Below are positions 31,529 to 41,866 of a stretch of DNA of 64,000 nt, in pieces; position 1 is the first letter of the stretch; every line of letters starts with the position of its first letter. The position numbers were made by a program, and so were the translations under genes. Origin of the DNA: Eucommia ulmoides. Its lineage: Eukaryota; Streptophyta; Magnoliopsida; Garryales; Eucommiaceae. The notes below the pieces were generated by a model that ran no database searches, had not been told where the DNA came from, and saw only the letters and a program-made list of their open reading frames with translations. The stretch covers positions 50,143,647-50,207,646 of the forward strand of contig CM028328.1 in NCBI GenBank assembly GCA_016647705.1, given 5' to 3'.

Positions 31529-33036
31529 TTTAATTTTTTCTATCCTATCGATTTGGGACTATGATATTATTGGAGGGACTAAATTGAATTATTTAAAAGC
31601 TATAATTAAGTGAATTGAACTAGGATAGATTCATATCAATATATATGGTCTATATGAGCAATTAAATATCATGACATATGGAAACTAGCCGTTGGAGGGC
31701 TCGTTTCAAATTATTATTTATAGACCTGCGTTTTTCACTTGTGAGTCATCCCAATCAATCAAGAACAACGTGTTTCTAAGCTTTCTAACAGTTTTTATTC
31801 TGATATTTTATTGAGTTATCTTTGGTGACATCTATTGTGAGAAACGTTCTTGAGTTAAAGCACTAATTGATTTGGCGTTACCGATATGAGCTGTCTAAGC
31901 GATTCAATTTTCAATCTTTTGGTTTTATACTGGTAATATCTTTCCAAACTTTTGCTTTTAATTGTGAATTTATGTTATCATTGCTTGCTTAGTTATAAGA
32001 TCGTTGTGAAATCATTTTTGAACTTTAAAGAGCATACAAATTATTTTAAAATGATTTTTGTCATTATTTGATTAAGTGCTTAATTTTGTGCTACCCACAC
32101 TTATTATAATTTGATATTGAATTTCCTCACTTAATTCTATCACCAGTAATTATCGGGTCATTAATTGAGTTTAAATTTATTTAAGGGTAGAAGCTCCGAG
32201 TAAGAAGAAACTTATCAATTTTTTTAATTGGTGAGCTTTGTACGGATTAGATGCTGTTGGGAGTATCTAGTCAGGGGTAGCTAGGTTTCAATCTCTTCCC
32301 GTAAAAAGATTGAGGTTTAATCTTATCTAAGATACAAAAAGGTTATGTTACTCTTTTCCCTTGAAAAGAGCTAGGCATGATTCTTCCTGATTAGAATTAA
32401 TTATGAGTAAATTATAAAGGTTCTATTCTTACCTGGGAAAACGATACTTGGAGCATTTTTGGTGAGGTTTGATTTTTAGCTTAAGGTATAAAACAATAAG
32501 GTTTGATCCTTAGCCTGTGAAAGGATTAGGTTAGTCTTGAGCCTGGAAAAAAGATAAGGTTATTTATGCGCCTGGGAAAAGGATTAGGTAGTGATTCCTC
32601 CTAAATAGAATTAGATTAGTCTTTAACCTAGAAAAATATAAGGTTCTTCCTTAACTTGTGAAAAAAATAATTGTAAAGGTTGATTCAGAGCCTGTGAAAA
32701 GAATCATTATGTAAATGTTTGGTTCCCACCTATTTAAAATAAATCTTAGTGGTTTAGTGGATACGACTCTCCGTATGGTTCAAATGACTAAATTAGCCAA
32801 GAGTAGCTTGGTGAACCTGTATATATCTTTGTGTGCTGCATTCTTACTTTATTTATTTTTTGTTATTTGGTTGTGCACCTAATTTATATAACACTTATCC
32901 GCTGCGTTATAGAGATAATAATTAATTTATGATTAAAATAATTATTTGAATTTTTAAGTGTTGAAAGATAACAATTTGCTTTAATTTTTATAACTATGAA
33001 ATTCACCCCCCTCTTGGGTAGATCACTAGGCTAACA
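31529..33036 (+). mobile_element. Sirevirus 3' LTR (copy B), right segment
   Basis: Resumes the LTR begun at 13735. It has GTTGGAGGGC (31693), a TATA box ATTTATAGAC at 31716-31725 and the ACCTGCG that follows, as in copy A. A ladder of AAAAGGATTAGGTT-like units (32270-32710) follows. The terminal block is AATTCACCCCCCTCTTGGG, then GGCTAACA at 33036, the classical Sirevirus LTR end. The exact 3' end could instead be 33055 (GTAACA). No target duplication could be confirmed. Confidence 0.82.
32270..32710 (+). repeat. U5 ladder repeats in LTR copy B
   Basis: Roughly nine imperfect units containing TAGCCTGTGAAAAGGATTAG or AGCCTGGAAAAAAGATAAGG. They alternate with TTCCTCCTAAATAGAATTAG-like units. 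Confidence 0.7.
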
Positions 33037-33330
33037 TTAGTGTTTAGTCCGTAACATGTGGGGAATGAACATATATACCCTTGTGTATATAATGCAAAAA
33101 CCCTAATTATTTCCTTCCTTTTTATTTTAGTTTTTCTCTCTCTGTATCCCAAGCCCCACATTCTCAGAGACCGTCGTGGTCGTGAACACTGGTAGAGAAC
33201 ACCAATCGATTTGGACTGACACATCATCATTCAATGAAAACTTGTTGGCAACGGCGATGACGATGAGAAATTCATCGTTTACTTGGTTGGTAACAGAATT
33301 TCTCTCTGGAAAATTCCACTGCTGTGACAT

Positions 33331-33565
33331 TCGCTTGGATTAGACAACAACGTTGGTGGATTCGACATCAGTGGAAGTGGAACCTCTCTTTCTTTCTCTA
33401 TTTGATCTAAAAAAATTTAGATATAGAGTAGCAGCGTTCGCTTGGATTTGACATCAATAGAGGTGGATTCGATATTAGCGGTGGTGGAACCTCTTTCTTT
33501 CTCTCTCTATCAGATCTAGAGAATTCCAGATCTAGAATTTTTCGGATCTAAAAAGCCCGTTCGCT
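33331..33565 (+). repeat. 118-base tandem duplication
   Basis: CGCTTGGATTAGACAACAAC at 33331 and CGCTTGGATTTGACATCAAT at 33449 begin two copies. Each continues with GTGGATTCGA, GTGGAACCTCT, TTTCTTTCTC and GATCTA. Confidence 0.8.
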
Positions 33566-34472
33566 ATTGCTTCACCATTTGTTATTGTCGTTCATCGCTC
33601 GTTGTCCGTTCATCAGCGCTTTGTCATTTGTTACTGTCATTTACCATTCATTGTTCATTGCTGACCTTTGATGTTTGCCACTATTGTTTGCCATGAGTTT
33701 TGTCTTTTGTGAATTTTCATACCGTGTGTGTTTTGATGAATGTCCATTTGTGGTTTAGTGAATATTCGTACTGATTTATTTTTTGTTGATATTAGGTTTT
33801 TTTTTCAATGTTTTAAATTTGTTGTTTTTAGTTGCGCCTCTGGAATATTTAAGATCTAAAAAATTCCAAATCAGGAAATGCATTTCGTCACTTCAGATTT
33901 GTTTTGATTTGTTGGTCTTTGTTGATTTTGGTGGAGTTTTTGTTTACTCATTGTGAATGTTCTTTTGTTGATTTTATTTGTTCTTTGTGAATGTTTATAT
34001 CAGTTTGTTTTTCTATTAATCTCCATTGTGATTTAGTGAACGTTCATACCGATTTTGTTTTTAGTGAATGTTTATTGTGGTTAGTAAATGTTCATACCAG
34101 GTTTGTTTTTGTTGGTCTTATGGTTTTTTTTTTTTTTTTTTTTAATGTTTTGATTTGTTGTTCTTGGTTGATTTTAGTCTTAATTTTTTAATTTTTTTTA
34201 CACTTTTCCCCCTGAATATCCACAACTATTTTAAAAAGTAGTGTGAATGTTCATAAACAAAAGAACGTAAATATTCTTTCCATAGTTTTTGTGAATATAA
34301 CAAAAACAACGTAAAATAGAAGAATGTGTGAATATAACAAAAACCTAATTGTTCATGAATATGTATTTGATATCATAGTTGAATTCAACTAAAATGTTGG
34401 TAAGAAATGAAAATTACATTGCTTTAAAAACGCAACAAAAATGATAAAAAAAATGTTAGATAGAGGATTGTA

Positions 34473-34498
34473 TTCTCTCTCTCTCTCTCTATCTATCT

Positions 34499-34549
<51 letters not shown>

Positions 34550-34551
34550 CT
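34473..34551. repeat. (CT)n/(TATC)n microsatellite
   Basis: A run of CT units from 34473 changes into TATC units from about 34489 to 34549, with one TATCTTC interruption. Confidence 0.97.
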
Positions 34552-34818
34552 ATTATTTATTATAATTATTGTTGGAAATTATTAGTAGGTCGCCTTACCA
34601 AAGGTGACCCGGATTTTGCCGTTGCCTTGAAGGAACTACTTTGCGCTTGAATCCATGAATCTCTTTTTTCAGAACCCGTATTACTAGAAATTTTTTACTC
34701 CAATAAAACATAGAAAAATAAGAAAACAAATATAGACAAAAATTGGATAAAAATGTAATAATTGTTCCCTAATTTTTGTTTCATGTTCCAATTTTTCGGA
34801 GGAACAAAAATGCTAAAC

Positions 34819-35078
34819 AAACGCCACCTTATTAACCGGAATCACTAGATCATAATGAAATGCACAATCAATTTGGTGGTGTTCGTTTGTTCAAGGATTC
34901 GTTTCACAAATATCTAGTTCAATTCACAAAAATATTGAAAATAGAAACATGAAACTAGGGAACAATTCTGTTACACGCCCAAAATGTTGTGCTAATAATT
35001 GGGAGCAAATTAATTTTTTTGTTCTCATAAATATGGAACAAAAACACTAAACAAATAGGAACCTTAGGTGGCGTTTGA
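34819..35078. repeat. Outward-facing inverted repeat of MITE type
   Basis: CAAACGCCACCT at 34819-34830 and its exact complement AGGTGGCGTTTG at 35067-35078. The arms face the wrong way for one element, as if the right end of one MITE and the left end of another were 236 bases apart. Flanking text (AACAAAAATGCTAAA and AACAAAAACACTAAACAAA) also recurs inside the Helitron near 7885. Confidence 0.55.
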
Positions 35079-35769
35079 TTTACATTTTTGTTTTCCGTTT
35101 GTTTCTACTCCAAATAAAATCAGATGATAATTATGTTTACATTATCAATAATTCTTGAACAAAATTGCGCCTGGTAGTAATTTTTGGGAATAAATGGAAT
35201 TATGTTTTTTTCCACACGGTTTCTCTTGAAAATTCTATACTAAACATTTGTATACACTCCTTGATGATATTCGTGTTATACAATGTTGATACACACTACC
35301 AAACCAAGAGTACATTAAAAAATATGAGAAACCGAAAGGCTTCACCACAAATATATCCATTCATCTGCAAGTTCCGTTGTGATTCAAAGACATACATTGA
35401 TCAATTTCGATAATTAAATACGAATTCAGGTGGCTCTGTTCCATTCTCTTAATTGCTTACATTGTTCATATTGTTTTGAATTTGGAACGTGCCCATTTGT
35501 GTTTACATGAAACTATATCTAGAATTAAATTACTTGTATCTATATATATTTCAAGATGTATTCAATCACTATTGTCCTTATAACAATTGAGATATCATTT
35601 AGCACATAAACGTTGAAAATAAGTTCATAGAAACTTGTTTACAATATTTTGGATACGTGCATAGAAGACCTACACATGCACCTATGCAAAAATGTGATTT
35701 AATTCAAGGAGACCCAAACTAAAGGGAAAAAGGTAGAACTACAAAAATATAAGACAAGACAATTAGGAA

Positions 35770-36293
35770 CGATGTGAATATTTATTAGCTGAGGCCGTGG
35801 CCATAATCACTGATTCTAAGATCAGATATTTTGCTTAGAAATACATCATTTGTCAATTCGGAGTACCTCAAGCCATGATCAGCAACCGTGGGACACAATA
35901 TCATTGCAACCTATTCGAAAATTTCTACTCCAAATTGGGCATATGCCACTATATATTCATCCCGGGCCATCCACAGTCAAATGGTCAAGTTGAGGTAACT
36001 AGTCAAACTATCCTACATATGCTAAAGAGTCAATTGGCTAAATCTAAATCCAAGTGCATTGACGATCTTCCTTCGGTCCTATGGGAATATCATATAACCT
36101 CAAGGATTTTGATGATGGTAAATTTGGTTATGGGCTGCTTAAGCGGGCTTCTATAAAATTGGGCCTAAAATGGGGCTACGGTTAGTGTAATCAGAATAAA
36201 CTCATGGACACCCAGCATCTAAATCAATAAAAGGGGTCGAGTTAAGAAATAAATCTGGAAAATATTCATTAGAGAAGTTGTACGACGAGGATT
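35770..36293 (+). pseudogene. Tat-3 integrase, core part
   Basis: Translation gives an integrase core: ICQFGVPQAMISNRGTQYH, then GHPQSNGQVEVTSQTIL and SVLWEYHITSR. The second catalytic position reads SNRGTQ where S-D-N/R-G-T is expected, so Asp is lost; Glu is kept in GQVEV. There is no LTR, gag or RT upstream, so the element is truncated on its 5' side. The frame is cut by the solo LTR at 36294 and the C-terminal half appears at about 38590. Confidence 0.8.
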
Positions 36294-38259
36294 TGATCGC
36301 TCGCATAAATGATTACTCGCAAGTGTACGAGGTCAAAATTTTAGTATAGTGTGATCGTGAAAGATCAGGTTATTGTATCCACCGGGATTGGTGTTGTTAC
36401 TATCGAGTACCATGAGTGTTATAACTCGACTTTATGTAGGCGACAAAAATGTAATTTAATTAACTAATACTAATACTAAAATACTACTTTAACTATACTA
36501 ATTACTAATACGAGATAGTTATGGAATGGATTATCTAGGGATTAACTTTATTTACTTAAACACGTTTGATATCGTTTAGTTTTCAATAATGGTGTTTGAC
36601 CTATTTGACAATCTCAGTATCTAAAACACCTCTGCCACCTCTCCCGAGTGTAAGACGAAAGATGTAACGCAACTTTGTGTCAACGAAGAAGTCTCCCTCA
36701 ACGTCTGAACGACCCTATGTTGCGTGAGTCTTGACCCAACCTCATTGATCACACACAAAATCTCAGTTTGTAAACTCCTACGCCACCTCTCCCGAGTGTA
36801 AGACGATGGATATAACGTAACTTTATGTCAACGAAGAAGTCCCCCTCAACGTCTTAACTACTCTAGGTCACTTGAGTCTCGCCCCAATGTCATAAATTTC
36901 ATGCGTTGTGTTTACCCTATCGACAATCTCAGTTTTAAAACTCTCGCGTCACCTCTCCCGAGTGTAAGACGAGGGAATACGCGACTTTGAATCAATGAAT
37001 AACTCCCCCTCAATGGTTTTATGACTCTAGGTCTCATGGGTCTTGCCCTAACATCATAGATTGTCCACAATCCTAACCCCGACTGGGTTATTGGATTGTG
37101 GCGTTTGTTTATTCTAATTCAAATCCAGGATTTGTCAAACCCCGTATTCTCAATATATAAATCTAAGCACAATAAACAAACAACGATAAAAACACTCACA
37201 ATAGCGAAGAACAATCATCAAAGAAACGCAACTAAACCAAAATTACGTTTTTATAAACGATATTAATCCCATACATAATCCACGTTTAACCTATGGCCAT
37301 AGCCATTTATACAATTGAAACTAGGCTAAACATGCTCAAACATACATAGAAGATAATAAATAAAAGGAAAAACGGGTGGCCTTAGCCGATATCTAAAGAT
37401 TAGCCACTAAAACCGCCCACCGAACAATTCCTCTTCTCCGCGTGTTGATCTTCTCTTTCCAATATGTTTGAGCACTCTCCATAACTCTCTTTCTATTCTA
37501 TCGAACCCTAGGAAGGCCCCCTTGGCCGGAGAGAAGAGATGAGAGAAAGATATAGGGCCAAAAATATCCTAAAATATCTAAAAACACTTTACAGGTGCAG
37601 TAAGACCGCCGATACGGTGGTGTCACCGCTGGGACGATGAATATACAAAGCCGTTACAAAGTTTCTGCAGTTTGAACGCCGCAGCGGTGACATGCTTTCT
37701 TATTTTGGCTGTAACTTCTTCGTCTGAGCTCCGATTGAGGTGATTCAATAACCTATGGAAATCTAAGAAAAAGATATACAACTTCCATGTTTTGAGTGTT
37801 TCCAAAATCGGATTTGATCATATTCCAAATTGGCCTTGAAGTTATAGCACTTTTACCGGCTTTGTAGGTTTGGTGACTGCCTAAGCGAAAAAATAGGCGG
37901 TGGACTTGGAAATGTTTCTGCTGGGGTTTTTGCCTAGGCAGAGGAATTTCCAGCCTAGGCATTGAGCTGTTAGCATCCATTTTTCATTCTCAGCATCTTC
38001 ACTGCCTATGTGGAGGTTTGGACGCCTAGGCAGTGGGCTTCCTTCATATTTTTGCCTCCTTGCTTATTTATCCACTGTAACTTCGACTCACCATCGGTTC
38101 GATCTCATCGTTTTCGCTCCAGTTTCCCATCTTTTTGCCCCACGCACCTGATTTAATACAAAAAGATAAAAACTAATTAAAATATAATAAAATACTATAT
38201 AAACGCTCGAAAACCAACTTAATTCGGTTTGGAAATACGTAGGTAGATCACACCTATTA
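36294..38259 (-). mobile_element. Athila-type solo LTR with three U5 modules
   Basis: The right end cacctatta corresponds to the TGATAGGTGT start on the minus strand with one change. The left end reads TGATCGCTCGCATAAATGAT before CGCAAGTGTACGAGG. Minus-strand order: palindromes (37600-38040), a TATA-like CCTATATC at 37549-37556, then modules anchored by gagtgtaagac at 36960, 36794 and 36646, and a ccaccgggattgg block at about 36379. The flanks ggatt and gaagt are not a clean duplication, so the exact ends are uncertain. It lies inside the Tat-3 integrase. Confidence 0.8.
37600..38040 (-). repeat. Palindrome array in solo LTR U3
   Basis: Imperfect dyads such as CACCGCTGGGACGATG, CGCCGCAGCGGTGACA, TGCCTAGGCAGAGG, GCCTAGGCATTG and ACGCCTAGGCAGTGGG, spread over 430 bases upstream of the TATA-like site. 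Confidence 0.75.
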
Positions 38260-38589
38260 GAAGTCATACTAATTTCATCAAAGAATGTGAACTCGCCATG
38301 ACTATGCTCTCAAAATAGGTTCATGATTATGTATCCGCTATCTCTCATATTTTCTACTAGAGTAAGAAATATAAATATCAGAGGTCGGTGTAAGGTAAGG
38401 GGACACAATTTCAATACACATTATGTGTTGCATTACATTCTCGATAATTACTTACTCTCATGTCGGAGGTTCTTCACCAGACACAACCCCTCCGGTGTTA
38501 GAATTTGTGCAGGAGAAACCATGATAAGGATTGATTGATTGGGATGACCTTTTACAAATTTATTATGTTACCAATTTTCGGTAACATCG
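38260..38589. other. Unassigned block between solo LTR and Tat-3 integrase tail
   Basis: No coding signal. The stretch around 38430-38510 (CATTACATTCTCGATAATTA, TTCTTCACCAGACACAACC) vaguely resembles the U5 of Tat LTRs, but I cannot align it convincingly. Confidence 0.3.
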
Positions 38590-39000
38590 GGTTTCAACCA
38601 GAATAACACTCTTTACAATGACCTTTGGTACCGAGGTTGTAATTCCCATCAATCTAGCCTACTAACATGTCGGGCAGCACACTATGATCCCGGTTCGAAC
38701 CACCATGAACTCACACTAAGTTTGGATTTTGATAGAGGAGAATATGAAATCCGCCTACATATGACAAGTAGCTCCGGTATTACGATAAATGTGTTAAACC
38801 ACGGGCATTCACAAAAGGCAATATTATGCAATGAAAAGTTTGTATCATGACATGGGATCGATTGAAAGCAAATTTGGTCTGAACTGGAAGGGAACATATT
38901 GGGTCGCCGACATTATTGGCCCTAGTACGTACTTGAAACATTGGATGGGCAACTATTGCGAAATTAATGAAATGTAGAATACTTTAAAAAGTATTTTCAA
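38590..39000 (+). pseudogene. Tat-3 integrase, C-terminal part
   Basis: FTMTFGTEVVIPINL is the Tat integrase C-terminal entry motif. Later frames show LNWEGTYWVADIIGPSTYL, and the closing region (EINEM*NTLKSIFN) matches the usual 'W-N-a-E-h-L-K-k-Y'. Numerous stops are present. Confidence 0.78.
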
Positions 39001-39590
39001 TAGAAAAGATTCATTGGGTAAGTTGTACTTCATGTTCTACATGATAAATAAAAAATTGATCAAAACTACAAGTGTCGATATGCTACGACTTAGAGAAAAC
39101 GATTCAGCAAATCCCTACCCTGGAAAATAGGTAGGAATGAGTCTATGACCAGAATACTAGGTCGCACCTCACTGACCAGCCGACCAACATGATTCGACAT
39201 TGATGGCTATGCGACGACCTGAACAATCTTCCTAGTACTCCAATCATACTTGGGCATACCCAATAAGTTAGGCTTACAGGAGCAAGGGGCTAAGGTCGTC
39301 GAGATAAAAGGATCTTCAGATATGAAGCGACCCTCTACTTAGCTCGATGTTATATAATCTATTTGGTTTTCTACAATCTACATAGTATCACTTATTATTT
39401 GTTACTTCCATACATCCTATCCTACTTATCTTACCGTTATGTTATTTTTATGGTGCACTACATATTTAAGTGAAGAAAAAGAACACAAAGGAAAAAGTAT
39501 TGGAGGTTAAATTTTTATATTAAAAGAGGAGTGGGGAAACTCTCATATAACAAAAGAACAAAAAACACACCAAAAAATCCTTCTTCTTTC
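39001..39590 (+). other. Tat-3 3' UTR
   Basis: Follows the integrase stop. It is non-coding, with a TATTCATTAGAGAAGTTGTA-like block near 36262 resembling GATTCATTGGGTAAGTTGTA at 39009. Nothing further recognised. Confidence 0.4.
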
Positions 39591-40019
39591 ATTTTCCTCT
39601 GGAGATAGAAAGAGGTCTTCACCAGGTCGGAGCAGTTTCCTCATTGGTGGAAGGATAGCCATCCACCTACATGTACTCTTCGAACAAATCAAGGATGTCT
39701 CTTGTCTTTATCTTGGGCACCTGGCTCTATATCTAGACCCGAGCCCGAAGCTCCCTCTTGTCCTCCCGATTTACTATGAGGTTATTAGACCTTGACTTAT
39801 CTTCCTCAAACCCCTCCAACGTCTCGAGCATCCAGGAAACAACAATATAATGACTGGAGTCTTAGGAAACGTACAGAGCTCGAAGTTCCTCAATCTTACA
39901 GAGACGGTGGTGAGGCCTCACCTCCATCTTCAACTCCACAATCAAAATATCCATCTTCTAAGCATTTCAAACTTGTCTCTTCTGGTACTCATCTATCTCA
40001 TAGTGAACGGAGTCCATGC
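39591..40019 (-). pseudogene. Possible antisense ORF tail of Tat-3 (coiled-coil)
   Basis: From a minus-strand ATG at 40017-40019, the frame reads MDSVHYEIDEYQKRQ and then VELKMEVRPHHRL, with SWMLETLEGFEEDKSRSNN and LFEEYM further on. It is Glu/Lys/Leu-rich with heptad-like spacing, as in the C-terminal coiled part of the extra ORFs of Tat elements. It sits where such an ORF would be: between integrase and 3' LTR, on the opposite strand. It has stops and no diagnostic domain of its own. Confidence 0.4.
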
Positions 40020-40910
40020 TGAAAGATTGAGAAAAACAAAAATCACCCAAAACATAATATTTGAAGAATATAGATGAAAAAAAATCAAGACACACAAAGC
40101 GGTTTAAATAGGATGAATAAATAGGAAATACAAATGGGCAAAAACCTCAAAAGTTAAGCATTGATAAGACTAATTAATAAGGGACATCAAAAGGCTACAA
40201 TAACTGCATATAACAAAAGTTGTCTATGAAAAGGCGTAGACTGCAAAAAATCTATAGGCAATCAAATTCGTCCTCAAAAAAGCTCAAACCAGGCTAAACC
40301 CTACCAAGTAGACAATGGGACTACCCCTAGTGTTTTCCTCAAAGCTTGATCCTAGGACTACATGGAACTACCCTCCCAGTAATATTCCAGAACACACTAA
40401 ACCATGTGTATAGGAATAGAGGACATCTAGTAAGGAAAATTTTAGATCAGGAACAAATCATTGCCATATGTCCATCTGGCATGCGCCACAAATGAGAGTC
40501 CTACATACGATACCACAGGCTTCCATACTGGGGGGGCAGTAACAATACCTCCTGCTATTAGGCAAAAAGTCTTTACGCATCCAATTAACATCTTATTCAC
40601 CCCATATCTCACTGGTTACATGAAGGTTATGATAATAGGCCGAGATTCAGGGAGGACTTTCCAAACAAGTCCTCCATCAACTACAAATATGAGGGGGATG
40701 GTCTAGCCAAGTACATTCTATTTTTTTAGCCTATACTCGATCCAATTTTCCATAGAACTCTCAACTTATTCTCACGCCAGAGGTGCAACTCCGCATGCTC
40801 ATCCACGGTGCATTGTTTTGCAGGAAGCTGAGCTTTGGGAGTAATCTAAGTCCAGAGAAATTAAATATTCTAAATCTCAGAGTGGTGTGTCTGGTGAACC
40901 ATTTTTTGGC

Positions 40911-40961
<51 letters not shown>

Positions 40962-41074
40962 TTTATTTTAATAAAAACTTATTTTCAATTTTTTTTAACC
41001 AAAATCAAAATAATTAATTACAATCTACAAAAATAATAAATTGTTAAATGATAGACCAAAGATACAACCAAAAT
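40020..41074. other. Tat-3 3' region remnant and unassigned DNA
   Basis: A block at 40515-40560 (CCATACTGGGGGGGCAGTAA) matches the Tat-1 3' UTR at 29662, so Tat-3 extends at least to about 40560. After that, no 3' LTR could be recognised. The rest is non-coding, ending in a TA microsatellite and AT-rich DNA. Confidence 0.4.
40913..40959. repeat. (TA)n microsatellite
   Basis: About 23 uninterrupted TA units. Confidence 0.97.
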
Positions 41075-41310
41075 TTTTAAACCAGAACCAGATCCACCAG
41101 TTGAACCACAAAATCTATTTCAAGTCAAAAATCGATGAACCGGATGGTTTGAACCAGTTCAACCACCAAACTACAAAACTAGAGAGATTCTCTAGTTTTC
41201 GGTCTGGTTAATCGCACAAATCCAATTCAAGTCAAAAATCGATAAACCAGATGGTTCGAACCAGTTCAACCTCCAAACTGCTAAATCGAAGTGATTCTCG
41301 ACAAACCGGT
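41075..41310 (+). repeat. Duplicated GGTTCGAACC-type dyad block
   Basis: CAAGTCAAAAATCGATGAAC at about 41116 and CAAGTCAAAAATCGATAAAC at about 41227 begin two copies roughly 110 bases apart. Each holds GGATGGTTTGAACCAGTTCA-like dyads. The block ends about 25 bases before a TATA box. Confidence 0.75.
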
Positions 41311-41327
41311 CGGGTTTTCCTCTTTTT

Positions 41328-41680
41328 CCAAATGTATAAATAGTTTCCCTAAAAAAAACCTAAGTTCCCAAATTCCCAGTTGCTTATTGTTGGCCTAGTC
41401 TCTCTTTCTCTCACACGCCTGGGCCCTTGCGCGCTCAGTCGTGCCACAAAATCCATGCACAGTTCGACTTCCAATTCTGATTTACCTCACTTTCGATCTA
41501 TTTTTCTCACCCATTCCACTTTCATTCTCTCCTTTTCTCACTTCTAATGAATCTTCCTCTTACTTTGAGTCCAGCTTCAGTTCCTCGCTATCTCTGGCGA
41601 CATCCTCTTCCCTGTGCAATGTAGCCTCTGCAACGTCTCTTCCCCATTCCCCAATCCACACGCACAAGTGAGGTGATCAG
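41328..41680 (+). promoter_or_regulatory. Promoter- and leader-like block
   Basis: A TATA box ATGTATAAATAG lies at about 41332. A pyrimidine-rich leader (TAGTCTCTCTTTCTCTCACA) follows, then an open stretch from 41441 to about 41670 rich in Ser and Leu, ending at an AAGTGAGGTGATC donor-like site. This looks like the first exon of a host gene or of a non-autonomous transposon. No protein family is recognised and nothing that looks like a second exon follows. Confidence 0.35.
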
Positions 41681-41829
41681 TTTTTAATTTTTAATTTTTG
41701 TTTAATTTATATATTTTTTGTTAAATAATATCAAATTATTAAATGTTAATTTGTTGTTGTTTGTTATTTATTTAATTTGTTCAATTTAATATAATTATTG
41801 TAAGTTATTTTTTTTCAATTTTTTGTTTC

Positions 41830-41834
<5 letters not shown>

Positions 41835-41861
<27 letters not shown>
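41835..41861. repeat. (TA)n microsatellite at the Tat-2 insertion point
   Basis: TA units run directly up to the LTR end TGTTGATACC at 41862, so the Tat element appears to have inserted into a TA tract. Confidence 0.93.

Positions 41862-41866
<5 letters not shown>

Larger units (their letters stand above)
33037..35769. other. Low-coding stretch with duplications and microsatellites
   Basis: No gene recognised. A TATA-like run and CTCTCTCT leader (33070-33150) resemble a promoter and 5' UTR, followed by a 118-base tandem duplication. T-rich, intron-like DNA from 33700 to 34200 has a loosely repeated GTGAATGTTCATACCGATTT motif. A microsatellite and an inverted repeat follow. From about 35100 to 35769 it is AT-rich DNA in which I see nothing definite. 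It could be a decayed gene edge or the body of an undelimited DNA transposon. Confidence 0.45.

Noticed and set aside
34473..34551. CRISPR-like or regulatory repeat array
   Set aside because: It is a simple CT/TATC microsatellite with no spacers; the window is plant nuclear DNA.
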